Shown: piece by piece, positions 23,407-35,600 of the stretch | Position numbering within the stretch: position 1 is the first letter of the stretch | Layout of the letters: each line of letters starts with the position of its first letter | From: Lactobacillus panisapium | GTDB taxonomy: Bacteria > Bacillota > Bacilli > Lactobacillales > Lactobacillaceae | Assembly (NCBI RefSeq): GCF_019469265.1 | Contig: NZ_CP048268.1 | Span: forward strand, 1,567,001 to 1,631,000 | Reading direction: 5' to 3' | Length of the DNA: 64,000 bases | The notes under the pieces: generated by a model | The model's input: the letters and a program-made list of their open reading frames with translations, nothing else | What the model was told of the DNA's origin: nothing | Databases searched by the model: none | Program-made: the position numbers and the translations under genes

Positions 23407-25782
23407 TCACTTATTTGCAGAATAGTATATTTCCACTTGTTCATTTTCACTATTTGCTGTTACTTCTTGACCGGTTACTGTTGCCTGACTTGGCGTATAA
23501 CCAGTGATTGCTGGTACCTTGAATTCGTCCCAGCTGTCATTGTGCCAACTGCCATAGGTCTTTTCGCCCGTTATTTGGTCTAGGCTTACAGTTCGTCTGA
23601 TAACCGCCACCTGATTATAAGTTTTAATGCTGCCATCAGGTTGGTGGACATTAATTGTTCTAGTAATAGTCTTCAGCTCCGTATTTTGAACTGACTTAGG
23701 ATTAACCGAAACTTTGATAACTTGCTTTCCTGAACCGTCAACTTTAATACTTGGCTGTGGTGCTGCGGCTAGTTCATAGCCAGCTGGCGCATGATAGTTA
23801 GGCGTCAATGTATCGCCGGTGTAGCCAGTTATCTCCTGCGTACCAACGACTTTGCCACTAGCATCGACATATTGCACCGTGATTGTTTGTTCAATTGGGT
23901 CATAGTATATATCAATTGCCTGATCACCAGTCTGACTAGTAACTGTTTGGGCAGGTATTTCTTTAACGCTTGGATTATAACCAGCAAAAGCGGGTACTTC
24001 ATGTGCTGTCCATTGTGCTGTCGTCCAATTGCCCCATGAAATTGAACCATTTGGCTTAATTATTACAGGTCTAGTAATCATTACCGTTTGCGCATCTGTC
24101 TTAGTTGAGCCATCTGGCTGATGAACGACAATCAAGCGCGTTACTGCCTTAGTTTGCGTTGTGTTAGCCGCTACTGTTTGCGTAACCCAGTCATAGGTTG
24201 TAACTTGATCACGGCCGGTTAATGACATTAACTCATCTGATGTATAACGCTTACCTTGTTCATAACCGCTAGTTGCCACCCAGTAAGGCGCAGTTATAAT
24301 TCGATTAGAACCGGAAACAACGGTATTAACAGCAAGCACAGCAGGCAGTTTAACGTCAGAAGTTAACTTGGTTCCAGAACCCAGCACTAAGTGATTAAGT
24401 TTATTGCAACCGTCAAACATTCTTGACATATTTTTTACATTGCTAGTATTAAAATTGCTTAAATCTAAACTGGTTAAACTGCTGCAAACATAGAACATGT
24501 ATCTCATATCTGTAACTTTAGATGTGTCAAAGTGGCTTAAATCTAAACTGATTAAACTGCTACAGCCGCTGAATGTACCAAACATATCTGTAACTTTAGA
24601 CGTGTCAAAGTGACTTAAATCTAAACTAGTTAAACTCTTGCAGCCATAAAACATGTCATAAATATTTGTAACTTTAGATGTGTCAAAGTGACTTAAATCT
24701 AAATTAGGTAAACTGCTGCAACCATCGAACATGCCATCCATATCTGTAACCTTAGATGTGTCAAAATGACTTAAATCTAAACTGGTTAAACCGCTACAAC
24801 CATCGAACATACTACCCATATCTGTAATATTAGATGTGTCAAAGTGGCTTAAATCCAAACTGACCAGATTTTTACATCCAAAAAACATGCAATACATATT
24901 TGTTGCATTAGCCGTATTGAAGCTGCTTATATTCAAAGTTGCTAAGTTATCACAGCCAAAAAACATCATCGCAAATCCAAGGTCTGTAACTTTTGCAGTA
25001 TCAAAGCTACTTAAGTCTAAGGCGGATAGATTGCTGCAATCTTCAAACATGCGATACATATTTGTAACTTTAGATGTGTCAAAATGACTTAAATCTAAAC
25101 TGGTCAAGCTAGAACATTCACCAAACATATCACGCATGTTTGTGACGTTAGCAGTATTAAGATTGCTTAAGCCCTCTATTGTAGTTAACTTGCTTAAGCC
25201 ATAAAATAATCCACCTGATTCCTGATTAGCAACTACCCCTTGATCAATCTTAATTTTTGTTAACTGATCTTTAAAAGTACTGTTTAACTTGAGAATCCCG
25301 TTATATACAAAATCGCTATTAATCCATTTGGATTCGCCTAATGTACCAGCATGCAGATATAGCACATAGTCGTCACCCTCATGCTTATACTCCCATTTAC
25401 TCGTACCCCATGTTCCTTGATCAATTACTTCTGGAGTTGTTGCCGCTTTTGCAATTGCAGTTTGCTTATTTGCATCTTCATTACTTGCACTGACATTTGA
25501 ATCAGTGTCTTTATCAATAGTAGCTGCAGGCTTATCTTCCGTGACATTAGCAGGTGAATTATCATCTTTATCGGCATTTTCTTGGGAGTCAGATTCAGCT
25601 GGAAGAGTATTGGGCTCAGTTGCTTTATCTGCCTTGGGTGCCTGAACAATCGTGCTATTTTGCTCATTAGCTGAATCTACCGTTGCAGCCTTTGCTTGTT
25701 GCTGCGTTAATACTAAACCACAAACTAGTCCTACAACTGTAGTTGACACAATTAACCCATTTTTCTTTTTAGTATTTTTCAT
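23407..25782 (-). CDS. BspA/DUF285 LRR surface protein D
   Basis: 791 residues. Signal peptide, linker and the TSKWEYKHEGDDYVLYLHAG block are nearly the same as in paralog C, followed by ten LRR units (about 187-467). A Mub_B2-like unit (about 537-625), MucBP (about 627-696, VQYVDASGKVVGTQE) and a terminal Mub_B2-like unit follow, ending YYSANK without an anchor. The MucBP half resembles that of paralog A more than that of C, so D looks like a mosaic. It probably forms its own transcription unit, with an inverted repeat in its leader (25808-25840) and a hairpin after its stop. Confidence 0.82.
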   Translation of the reverse strand: MKNTKKKNGLIVSTTVVGLVCGLVLTQQQAKAATVDSANEQNSTIVQAPKADKATEPNTLPAESDSQENADKDDNSPANVTEDKPAATIDKDTDSNVSASNEDANKQTAIAKAATTPEVIDQGTWGTSKWEYKHEGDDYVLYLHAGTLGESKWINSDFVYNGILKLNSTFKDQLTKIKIDQGVVANQESGGLFYGLSKLTTIEGLSNLNTANVTNMRDMFGECSSLTSLDLSHFDTSKVTNMYRMFEDCSNLSALDLSSFDTAKVTDLGFAMMFFGCDNLATLNISSFNTANATNMYCMFFGCKNLVSLDLSHFDTSNITDMGSMFDGCSGLTSLDLSHFDTSKVTDMDGMFDGCSSLPNLDLSHFDTSKVTNIYDMFYGCKSLTSLDLSHFDTSKVTDMFGTFSGCSSLISLDLSHFDTSKVTDMRYMFYVCSSLTSLDLSNFNTSNVKNMSRMFDGCNKLNHLVLGSGTKLTSDVKLPAVLAVNTVVSGSNRIITAPYWVATSGYEQGKRYTSDELMSLTGRDQVTTYDWVTQTVAANTTQTKAVTRLIVVHQPDGSTKTDAQTVMITRPVIIKPNGSISWGNWTTAQWTAHEVPAFAGYNPSVKEIPAQTVTSQTGDQAIDIYYDPIEQTITVQYVDASGKVVGTQEITGYTGDTLTPNYHAPAGYELAAAPQPSIKVDGSGKQVIKVSVNPKSVQNTELKTITRTINVHQPDGSIKTYNQVAVIRRTVSLDQITGEKTYGSWHNDSWDEFKVPAITGYTPSQATVTGQEVTANSENEQVEIYYSANK

Positions 25783-26040
25783 TATTATCCCTTTCTAAAA
25801 ATTAGTACTTTGTTATATAAATATTTTTGTTATAACAAAGCCTTAAAATATTTTATTTACATATAAACTATTTTAATACAACTTTTTAAAAATAGAACCA
25901 TATTCATAGAAAAATCACAATTTTTTTGAATTAATTTAGTTATCAAGCTTAAATATACTTATAAATCATAAAAATGTATAAACATTTATCAGCTTTTTCA
26001 ATAAAACAGATATTAATTCAACAATTTAATTTAAGCAAAA
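25783..26040. other. AT-rich leader region of paralog D
   Basis: Very AT-rich DNA that must hold the paralog D promoter. It contains the inverted repeat at 25808-25840. No gene was seen here. Confidence 0.5.
25808..25840. promoter_or_regulatory. 10-bp inverted repeat upstream of paralog D
   Basis: CTTTGTTATA (25808-25817) and TATAACAAAG (25831-25840) are exact inverted copies 13 bases apart, 26 bases before the start codon. It could be an operator or a leader-mRNA stem that shields the message. No T run follows, so it is not a terminator. Confidence 0.45.
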
Positions 26041-26067
26041 AAAGACCGCAATTGAATTGCGGTCTTT
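26041..26067 (-). terminator. Terminator after the YolD-like gene
   Basis: AAAGACCGCAATT and AATTGCGGTCTTT form an almost loopless hairpin, followed on the minus strand by a run of T, about 50 bases after the stop of the YolD-like gene. Confidence 0.85.
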
Positions 26068-26118
26068 TCGAAAAAGGTAGGAGTGGATGTTAATCCTTTT
26101 TTAATATACCATAAATTT

Positions 26119-26493
26119 CTAAGAAAAAGCAACATTATTTATATTATTTAAATCAATCCAAATACCAGAAATTACTATTTCATCTATCTGATACCCTTGT
26201 ACGAAACCGACAATATCTGGTTGTACTTTCCCCTCAATATCAAGTTCCTTAAGTTGAACTGAAACTTGGCGATGGTTAGCATAAGCATTCATTAAAATTT
26301 TACTAACTTCTTCTACCGTCATCGGCTCTTTTTTATGATAAATAATTGAACGTTGCCGATTGTCTTTATTCATAGTTGCTGTATGATCACTTAAAAAGAA
26401 ACCCTGCCATTTTTTCATGCCCCGATCTTGATAAGTTTTAAAAAAATTATCAAGAATCTGGTCGAATTCTTCTTGATTAAATTTTTTATTCAT
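26119..26493 (-). CDS. YolD-like small protein
   Basis: 124 residues from the ATG at 26491-26493 (MNKKFNQEEF), which follows AGAGG; sixteen upstream in-frame codons are probably not used. The middle reads DRGMKKWQGFFLSDHT, close to the RG-x-KW-x2-x-LSEH opening of YolD-like proteins. The rest fits their pattern of a helix, two strands (VSVQLKELDIEGK) and a final I-x-LNNI. YolD-like proteins usually sit beside Y-family polymerase (UvrX/ImuB-like) genes and are thought to act in DNA damage tolerance. No polymerase gene is adjacent here, so it is an orphan between surface-protein genes. Confidence 0.55.
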   Translation of the reverse strand: MNKKFNQEEFDQILDNFFKTYQDRGMKKWQGFFLSDHTATMNKDNRQRSIIYHKKEPMTVEEVSKILMNAYANHRQVSVQLKELDIEGKVQPDIVGFVQGYQIDEIVISGIWIDLNNINNVAFS

Positions 26494-26592
26494 TTTCCCT
26501 CTCTTTATTACGAACATACGTTTAAAATAATTATAAAACAAATTATTGAATTAGTAAATTTTTTCTAGCATCACAAATTAAAGATTAGACCA

Positions 26593-26630
26593 AAAGAAGC
26601 CCCTACCTCTTATGAGATAGGAGCTTCTTT
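26593..26630 (-). terminator. Terminator of giant adhesin 1
   Basis: AAAGAAGC-CCCTACCTCT pairs with AGATAGGAG-CTTCTTT around a TATG loop, about 30 bases after the stop codon, with a T run on the minus strand. Confidence 0.85.
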
Positions 26631-26660
26631 CTTCTTGGGTTATTTAGCTAACCTTTATTT

Positions 26661-29600
26661 TTATTCAAAGGCTGTTTGCTTAATAAATTCATCGTTACCG
26701 ATTGCGTAGTAAGCTTTGCCCTTAATAACAACTATATCACCGTAAGTCTGAACAGTTTCGCCTTTCTTCATTGCAGGCTTACTTGTCTTGTTACCGTACT
26801 TATTGTAAATAGCTGCCTTAGTAGTTAATTTACGAGCCGTTCCTGTAACATTATCACTTGCTACATATTGACCGTTAGCAATTTCAACAAATTGACGACC
26901 ATCAATTGTCTTAGTATCGCCAGCTGTAATCTTGGAACCAGCTTTAAGAACTACTTGGTTAATTCTCTTGCCATCACCATTATATACATAAGCATCATGT
27001 TCAAGAACAGCATTTGAAGTTACGCCATCTGCGATAACGTTATTTGCTTCTTTTCTAGCTGTCTTAAAGTTAGCTGCCTTAACATAACGATTAGTACCAA
27101 CAATGTAGTAAGACTTGCCGTGAATTGAAACTGGATCGCCGTAAGTACCAACCTTACTGTTCTTCTTCAGTAGTTTAGTACCTACACGCTTACCATTCTG
27201 GTTATAAACAAATGCATTGTGCTTCAATGTCCGCTTCTGCTCTTTAAAGTTATTAGCAGCAACATATAGACCATTATCAGTCAGGTAGAATTCACGACCA
27301 CCAATATTAGTAGCTTCACCAAAGGTAGAAATTGTTGAACCCTTCTTAGCAACTAATAAGTTGGCACGTTTACCATCCTTGTCATAGAAGTATGCATTAT
27401 GTTTAAGCTTCCGATCTGTTGCTTGAGCTGCATCAGCACCAGCACCAGCGCCGGCAGTTTCTGCAGCAGTACCTTGACCAGTAGCAGAATCACTGCCAGT
27501 TGAGCCTGTAACAGTAGCGCCAGCACCACCAGTACTTGTAGAGCCTTGTGAACTTGAACCAGAACCGTTAGAGCCGGAACCATTGCTGCCTGAACCGTTT
27601 GAGCCTGAGCCATTTGAACCTGAACCATTTGAGTCAGAACCATTTGAGCCTGAGCCATTTGAGTCAGAACCGTTGGAGCCGGAACCATTGCTGCCTGAAC
27701 CATTTGATCCTGAGCCATTTGATCCTGAACCGTTGGAGCCAGAACCATTTGAGTCAGAACCGTTGGAGCCGGAACCATTTGAGCCTGAGCCATTTGAGCC
27801 GGAACCATTGCTGCCTGAACCATTTGATCCTGAGCCATTTGAGTCAGAACCGTTGGAGCCGGAACCGTTAGATCCTGAACCATTACTGTCGGAGCCGTTG
27901 GAGCCTGAGCCATTTGAGCCAGAACCGTTGGAGCCGGAACCATTGCTGCCTGAACCATTAGATCCTGAGCCGTTGGAGCCGGAACCATTGCTGCCGGAAC
28001 CATTGCTGCCAGAACCATTTGAGCCTGAGCCGTTGGAGCCGGAACCATTGCTGCCTGAGCCATTTGAGCCAGAACCGTTGGAGCCGGAACCATTGCTGCC
28101 TGAACCGTTGGATCCTGAACCATTACTGTCGGAGCCGTTGGAGCCTGAGCCGTTTGATCCTGAACCATTCGAGCCTGAGCCATTTGATCCTGAGCCGTTG
28201 GAGTCTGAGCCATTTGATCCTGAACCATTGCTGCCTGAACCATTTGATCCTGAGCCGTTGGAGCCTGAACCATTTGATCCTGAGCCGTTGGAGCCTGAAC
28301 CATTGCTGCCGGAACCGTTAGATCCTGAGCCATTTGATCCGGAACCATTGCTGCCTGAACCGTTGGATCCTGAACCATTTGAACCGGAACCATTGCTGCC
28401 TGAACCATTTGAGTCAGAACCATTTGATCCTGAACCATTGCTGCCGGAACCGTTGGATCCTGAGCCATTTGAACCGGAACCATTGCTGCCTGAACCATTT
28501 GAGTCAGAACCGTTGGATCCTGAGCCATTAGATCCTGAACCATTCGAGCCTGAGCCATTTGAGTCAGAACCGTTAGATCCTGAGCCATTTGAGTCAGAGC
28601 CATTGCTGCCTGAACCATTTGAGCCAGAGCCGTTAGATCCTGAACCGTTGGAGCCTGAGCCATTTGAACCAGAACCGTTGGAGTCAGAACCATTTGATCC
28701 TGAACCATTGCTGCCGGAACCGTTGGAGCCTGAGCCATTTGATCCTGAACCATTGCTGCCGGAACCATTTGAGTCAGAACCGTTGGAGCCTGAACCATTA
28801 GATCCGGAACCATTTGATCCTGAGCCATTTGATCCTGAACCATTCGAGTCAGAACCGTTGGAGCCGGAACCGTTAGATCCTGAACCGTTGGATCCTGAGC
28901 CATTTGAGTCAGAACCATTTGATCCTGAACCATTGCTGCCTGAGCCATTTGATCCTGAACCGTTGGAGTCAGAACCATTTGATCCTGAACCATTGCTGCC
29001 TGAGCCATTTGAGCCAGAACCGTTGGATCCTGAACTGTTGGATCCTGAACCATTGCTGCCGGAACCGTTGGAGCCTGAGCCATTTGATCCTGAACCATTT
29101 GAGCCAGAACCGTTGGAGCCTGAGCCATTTGAACCGGAACCATTGCTGCCTGAACCATTTGAGTCAGAACCGTTGGATCCTGAGCCATTAGATCCTGAAC
29201 CATTCGAGCCTGAGCCATTTGAGTCAGAACCGTTAGATCCTGAGCCATTTGAGTCAGAGCCATTGCTGCCTGAACCATTTGAGCCAGAGCCGTTAGATCC
29301 TGAACCGTTGGAGCCTGAGCCATTTGAACCAGAACCGTTGGAGTCAGAACCATTTGATCCTGAACCATTGCTGCCGGAACCGTTGGAGCCTGAGCCATTT
29401 GATCCTGAACCATTGCTGCCGGAACCATTGGAGTCAGAACCGTTTGAGCCTGAACCATTTGATCCGGAACCATTTGATCCTGAGCCATTTGATCCTGAAC
29501 CATTCGAGTCAGAACCGTTTGAGCCTGAACCATTTGATCCTGAACCATTCGAGTCAGAACCGTTTGAGCCTGAACCATTTGATCCTGAACCATTGCTGTC

Positions 29601-32600
29601 GGAACCATTGGAGTCAGAACCGTTAGATCCTGAACCGTTGGATCCTGAGCCATTTGAGTCAGAACCATTTGATCCTGAACCATTGCTGCCTGAGCCATTT
29701 GAGCCAGAACCGTTGGATCCTGAACCATTGCTGCCTGAACCGTTTGATCCTGAGCCATTTGAGTCAGAGCCATTGCTGCCTGAACCATTTGAGCCAGAAC
29801 CGTTGGATCCTGAACCATTGCTGCCGGAACCGTTGGAGCCTGAGCCATTTGAGTCAGAGCCATTGCTGCCTGAACCATTTGAGCCAGAACCGTTGGATCC
29901 TGAACCATTGCTGCCGGAACCGTTTGATCCTGAGCCATTTGATCCTGAACCGTTGGAGCCTGAGCCATTTGAGTCAGAACCGTTGGAGCCTGAACCATTT
30001 GATCCTGAACCATTTGATCCTGAACCATTGCTGCCGGAACCATTTGAGTCAGAACCGTTAGATCCTGAACCGTTGGATCCTGAGCCATTTGAGTCAGAAC
30101 CATTTGATCCTGAACCATTGCTGCCTGAGCCATTTGATCCTGAACCGTTGGAGTCAGAACCATTTGATCCTGAACCATTACTGCCTGAGCCATTTGATCC
30201 TGAACCGTTTGAGCCTGAACCATTTGAGTCAGAGCCATTGTTGCCTGAACCATTTGAGCCAGAACCGTTTGATCCTGAGCCATTTGATCCTGAACCGTTT
30301 GAGCCTGAGCCATTTGAGTCAGAACCATTTGAACCGGAACCATTGCTGCCTGAGCCATTTGAGTCAGAACCGTTAGATCCTGAACCATTTGAGTCAGAGC
30401 CATTGTTGCCTGAACCATTTGAGCCAGAACCGTTGGATCCTGAACCATTGCTGCCCGAGCCATTGGAACCTGAGCCGTTGGAGTCTGAACCATTTGAACC
30501 GGAACCATTCGAGCCTGAACCATTTGAGTCAGAGCCATTGTTGCCTGAACCATTTGAGCCAGAACCGTTTGATCCTGAGCCATTTGAGTCAGAACCATTT
30601 GAACCGGAACCATTATTATTTTTACCAAATGAATTAATTACTTTTGAAGCATCGGCCATAACAATTAGTAATTCTTCATTAGATTTGGCAGCATCAGCTT
30701 TATCTTGAAATTCTTTTACAGCTTGATCAATCTTATCCTTGGCTGCTTTTTTATCGCTGTCACTTAACTCGGATTTATCAATGGCCTTTTTAGCATCTTC
30801 ACCCATTTGTTTGATTTGATCTTTAGCTACAGACTTATCTTTTTGGAATTGAGCCTGGTTATCTGCATCAGTTGTTATCTGAGTTACATTCGCAGTTCCA
30901 TCAGACTTAGCCTTTTCAATTCCATCAGCATCAGTTGCTTTATCAACAGCATCTTTGGCTGCAGCTGCGGCATCATCAACTGCTTTATTCGCAGCAGCTT
31001 TTTGCTCATTAGTTAAATTCAAATCTTGAGAAATCTTGTTCTTAGCTGTATTAGCTGCGGCATCAATTGCATCCTTAGCAGCTTGCTTTTGATCGTCAAG
31101 AGTAATAACTGGTTTTTGAGCTACATCAATTCCAGCAATACCAGCTGCTTTACCATTATTAATGTCTTCAGCATCTTTGGCCTTGTTAATTGAATCTTTA
31201 GCTGCAGCTGCGGCATCATCAATAGCTTGTTTTTCTTTAGTCTTTTCTGCAGCAGTCTTAGATTGATCTTTGTCAACCTTATCTTTAGCTGCAGTAGCTG
31301 CATCAGTAATTGCTTGAATAGCATCAGACTTTTGACTTTCAAATGGCTTACCAGGAATGTACTGTGCATCGATTGCTTCAACACCAGCATTCATCTTACT
31401 GTTAACAGTTGTAGCATCTTCCGCACGATCAATTGCATTCTTAGCTTTATTTGCTTCTAGATCAACATTAGCTATTTGCTTCGACTTTTCAGCTGCGGTT
31501 AAGCTTGCATCACTATTAATTCTCTTTCTGATAATTAATGCTTCATCATCAATTGAATCTTTAGCACTTTGCTTTTGTCCTGCTAATTCAATAGCACTAT
31601 TAGCTTTAACCACATCATTAATTGCGATTGCGCTATCGGAGATAGCTTTACTAATTTCATCAGAACCAACTGCTACTCTAACTGCTTCCTTGCCCTTAGC
31701 TGCGGCATCATCAATTGCTTGGTTTGCCTTTGCCTTCTGAGCATCAGTAACATTCTTAGATTGTGCAATCTTATCCTTTGCAGCTGTAGCCGCATCGTCA
31801 ATTGCTTTAACAGCTGCATTCTTTTGATCTGCAATTGACTTACCTGGAATATATTGAGCATCAATTGCTGCAATTCCAACTGCCTGTTTATCAGCTACTT
31901 CTTGAGCATCTACTGCACGATCAATTGCATTTGTAGCTTTATCTGCTTCTAACTTAACATTAGATATCTGAACTTGCTTCTCATCATTAGTCAAAGTTGG
32001 ATCAGCAGATATAGCATTTTCAATTGCAGCTGCTTCAGTAGCAATTTGATCCTTAGCATTTTGCTTCAAAGCCTTTAGGTCAGCTGCACTATTAGCTTTA
32101 ACTACGGCATTAATTGCATCAATACCATCAGAAACAGCTTGGCTAATTCCTTGAGCGTCTTGAGCTGCATTAATTACTGACTTAGCACTGTTGACTGCAT
32201 CATCAACTGCTTGATTTGCCTTAGCTTTATCTTCAGGAGTAACGTTCTTAGATTGTGCAATCTTATCTTTTGCTGCAGCAGCGGCATCATCAAGAGCCTT
32301 CGCAGCACTAGCTTTTTGATCTGGAAGTGATTTACCAGGTACATATTGCGCATCAATTGCATTAATTCCAGCAACTTCTTTATCACTTATTTCTTGTGAA
32401 GTCTTAGCACGATCAATTGCATTCTTAGCTTTTTGCAATTCAGAATCAACATTAGCAATTTGAGTTGCTCGAGCAGACTCATCAAGTGAAGTATCTTTGT
32501 TGATAATACCAGTGATTGTAGCTGCCTCTTGGTCAAGCTTATCTTTAGCATCCTTCTTTTGTGAATCAAGATCAGTACCAGATAAGTGCTGAGCGTGAAG

Positions 32601-35600
32601 TGCTGTAATTCCCTTAGCATATTCAACTTGAACTGCTTGAGCATTAACTGCTCCATCAATTCTGTCAATTGCTTTTTGGGCTTGAGCTTCTACAGCCTTA
32701 ACTTGATCCGCTTTAGTCTTGTCATCAAGAACTGGATCACTATTAATCGCAGCCTTTACAATTTCAGCTTCGTCTCTAATTAATTGCTTAGCGTATTCTT
32801 TTTGCTCAGCTAATGTAAATGGATTACTTACATATTTAGAATCAATTATGGTAATACCACGATCACGTGAATTCTTAACGCCCTGAGCGTTTGTTGCAGT
32901 ATCAATACTTTGCTTTGCTCTAGTAGCAGCGGCATCAACAGCTGCAGCTTGATCAGCCTTGGTCTTATCATCAAGTGTTGGGTCTTTAGCAATCCAACCC
33001 TTAATCTTAAGTGCCTCTTCATCAATTCGATCCTTAGCATCTTGCTTTTGATCATCAAGTGTTGTATCGCTTGGTACATAATCATTATCAATTGCGGTAA
33101 TACCATTATTAGTTTCATTGATAACAGTTTGAGCATTTGCAGCAGTATCAATCTTATCCTTAGCTGCCTTAGCATCGGCATCGACTTGTGCCTTTTGAGC
33201 TGCCTTTTCTTCGTTAGTCAAAGTAGGATCTGTCGTGATTGAATTCTTGATAAGTTTAGCTTCTTGATCAATTCTGTCTTTAGCAGTCTGCTTTTGTTCA
33301 TCAAGTGTAACGGCACCTGGTTGGTGATCATCATCGATCGCTGTGATACCCGCCTTGAGTTCGTCTTTAACTCCTTGTGCATTCGCAGCAGTATCAATCT
33401 TATCCTTAGCTACTTTAGAATCGGCATCTACCTTAGCTTTTTGTGCTGCCTTTTCAGAACTAGTTAAAGTTTCATCATTATCGATGTCATTCTTGATGTT
33501 AACAGCTTCTTGATCAATTCTGTCCTTAGCACTCTGCTTTTGCTCATCAAGTGAAGCCGTATTTGGTACATGATCATTATCAATTGCAGTAATACCTGCT
33601 TTGAGTTCATCCTTAACTTCTTGAGCATTCTCAGCATTATCAATATTAGTCTTAGCTATCTTAGCATCTGAATCAACCTTAGCTTTTTGCTTCGACTTTT
33701 CAGCTGTTGTTAAGCTGTCATCATTATCGATGTCATTCTTAATATTAACGGCTTCTTGATCAATCTTGTCTTTAGCAGTTTGCTTTTGATCAGGTAATGA
33801 AACTGTATTGGACACATGGTCAGATTCAATCTGCTTAATGCCATCATTACGCGCATCTTCAACACCTTGAGCATTTAATGCATCTTCAATATTCTGCTTT
33901 GCAATAGTAGCATCAGTATCAACCTTAGCCTTTTGCTTGGTCTTTTCAGCCGTTGTTAAAGTTTCATCATTATCAATAGCATTCTTAATTTCAACTGCTT
34001 TTTGATCAATCTTATCCTTAGCAATCTTCTTTTGGTCTTCCAAAGAAGTTGTGTTTGGTACGTGATCGTTTCTAATTGCTTCTTCACCAGCATTAAGAGC
34101 ATCAAGTATACCTTGCGCATCAGCTGCCTTGTCAATGTTACCCTTAGCTATCTGGGCATCGCTATCAACTTTGGCCTTTTGAGCTGTCTTCTCAGAGGTT
34201 GTTAGCGTTGGATCTTTATCAATTTCACCCTTAACTTGAGTAGCTATCTGATCAATCTTATCCTTAGCTGTTTGCATTTGGTCATCCAGTTTAGTACCTG
34301 GTTGGTAGGCCTTTTCAATTGCTGGCTTACCAGTGGCTACTGCGCTGTTAATAGCATCAGCTGTTTTAGCTGCATCAATTGCGGCATTAGCCGTATCGCG
34401 CTCATCGCCTGCTGTCTTCAGCTGTGCGGCCTTTTGGTCTTTCGATAAGGTCGGATCGCCGTTTATCTTCGCTGCCGTGTCAGTATAAGCTTGCGCAATT
34501 ATTTTCTTCGCATCTGTTATCTGTTGACTCAGATCTGTACCTGGCTGGTAGGAGTTTTCAATTGCTGGCTTACCAGTGGCTACTGCGCTGTTAATAGCAT
34601 CAGCTGTTTTAGCTGCATCAATTGCGGCATTAGCCGTATCGCGCTCATCGCCTGCTGTCTTCAGCTGTGCGGCCTTTTGATCTTTCGATAAGGTCGGATC
34701 GCCGTTTATCTTCGCTGCCGTGTCAGTATAAGCTTGCGCAATTATTTTCTTCGCATCTGTTATCTGTTGACTCAGATCTGTACCTGGCTGGTAGGCCTTT
34801 TCAATTGCTGGCTTACCAGTGGCTACTGCGCTGTTAATAGCATCAGCTGTTTTAGCTGCATCAATTGCGGCATTAGCCGTATCGCGCTCATCGCCTGCTG
34901 TCTTCAGCTGTGCGGCCTTTTGATCTTTCGATAAGGTCGGATCGCCGTTTATCTTCGCTGCCGTGTCAGTATAAGCTTGCGCAATTATTTTCTTCGCATC
35001 TGTTATCTGTTGACTCAGATCTGTACCTGGCTGGTAGGAGTTTTCAATTGCTGGCTTACCAGTGGCTACTGCGCTGTTAATAGCATCAGCTGTTTTAGCT
35101 GCATCAATTGCGGCATTAGCCGTATCGCGCTCATCGCCTGCTGTCTTCAGCTGTGCGGCCTTTTGATCTTTCGATAAGGTCGGATCGCCGTTTATCTTCG
35201 CTGCCGTGTCAGTATAAGCTTGCGCAATTATTTTCTTCGCATCTGTTATCTGTTGACTCAGATCTGTACCTGGCTGGTAGGAGTTTTCAATTGCTGGCTT
35301 ACCAGTGGCTACTGCGCTGTTAATAGCGTCAGCTGTTTTAGCTGCATCAATTGCGGCATTAGCCTTATCACGCTCATCGCCTGCTGTCTTCAGCTGTGCG
35401 GCCTTTTGATCTTTCGATAAGGTCGGATCGCCGTTTATCTTCGCTGCCGTGTCAGTATAAGCTTGCGCAATTATTTTCTTCGCATCTGTTATCTGTTGAC
35501 TCAGATCTGTACCTGGCTGGTAGGAGTTTTCAATTGCTGGCTTACCAGTGGCTACTGCGCTGTTAATAGCGTCAGCTGTTTTAGCTGCATCAATTGCGGC

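Noticed and set aside
27353..30628. A 1091-codon minus-strand frame in another register of the Ser-rich tract
   Set aside because: Same cause: a repeat-driven open frame inside the giant adhesin gene, with a nonsensical Met/Gln/Ala/Thr composition.
27583..30708. A 1041-codon plus-strand frame rich in Pro-Glu repeats
   Set aside because: It is the complement of the 15-bp Ser/Gly/Asn repeats. Because 15 is a multiple of three, a repeat without stops in one frame stays open in all copies. No ribosome site or signal supports it.
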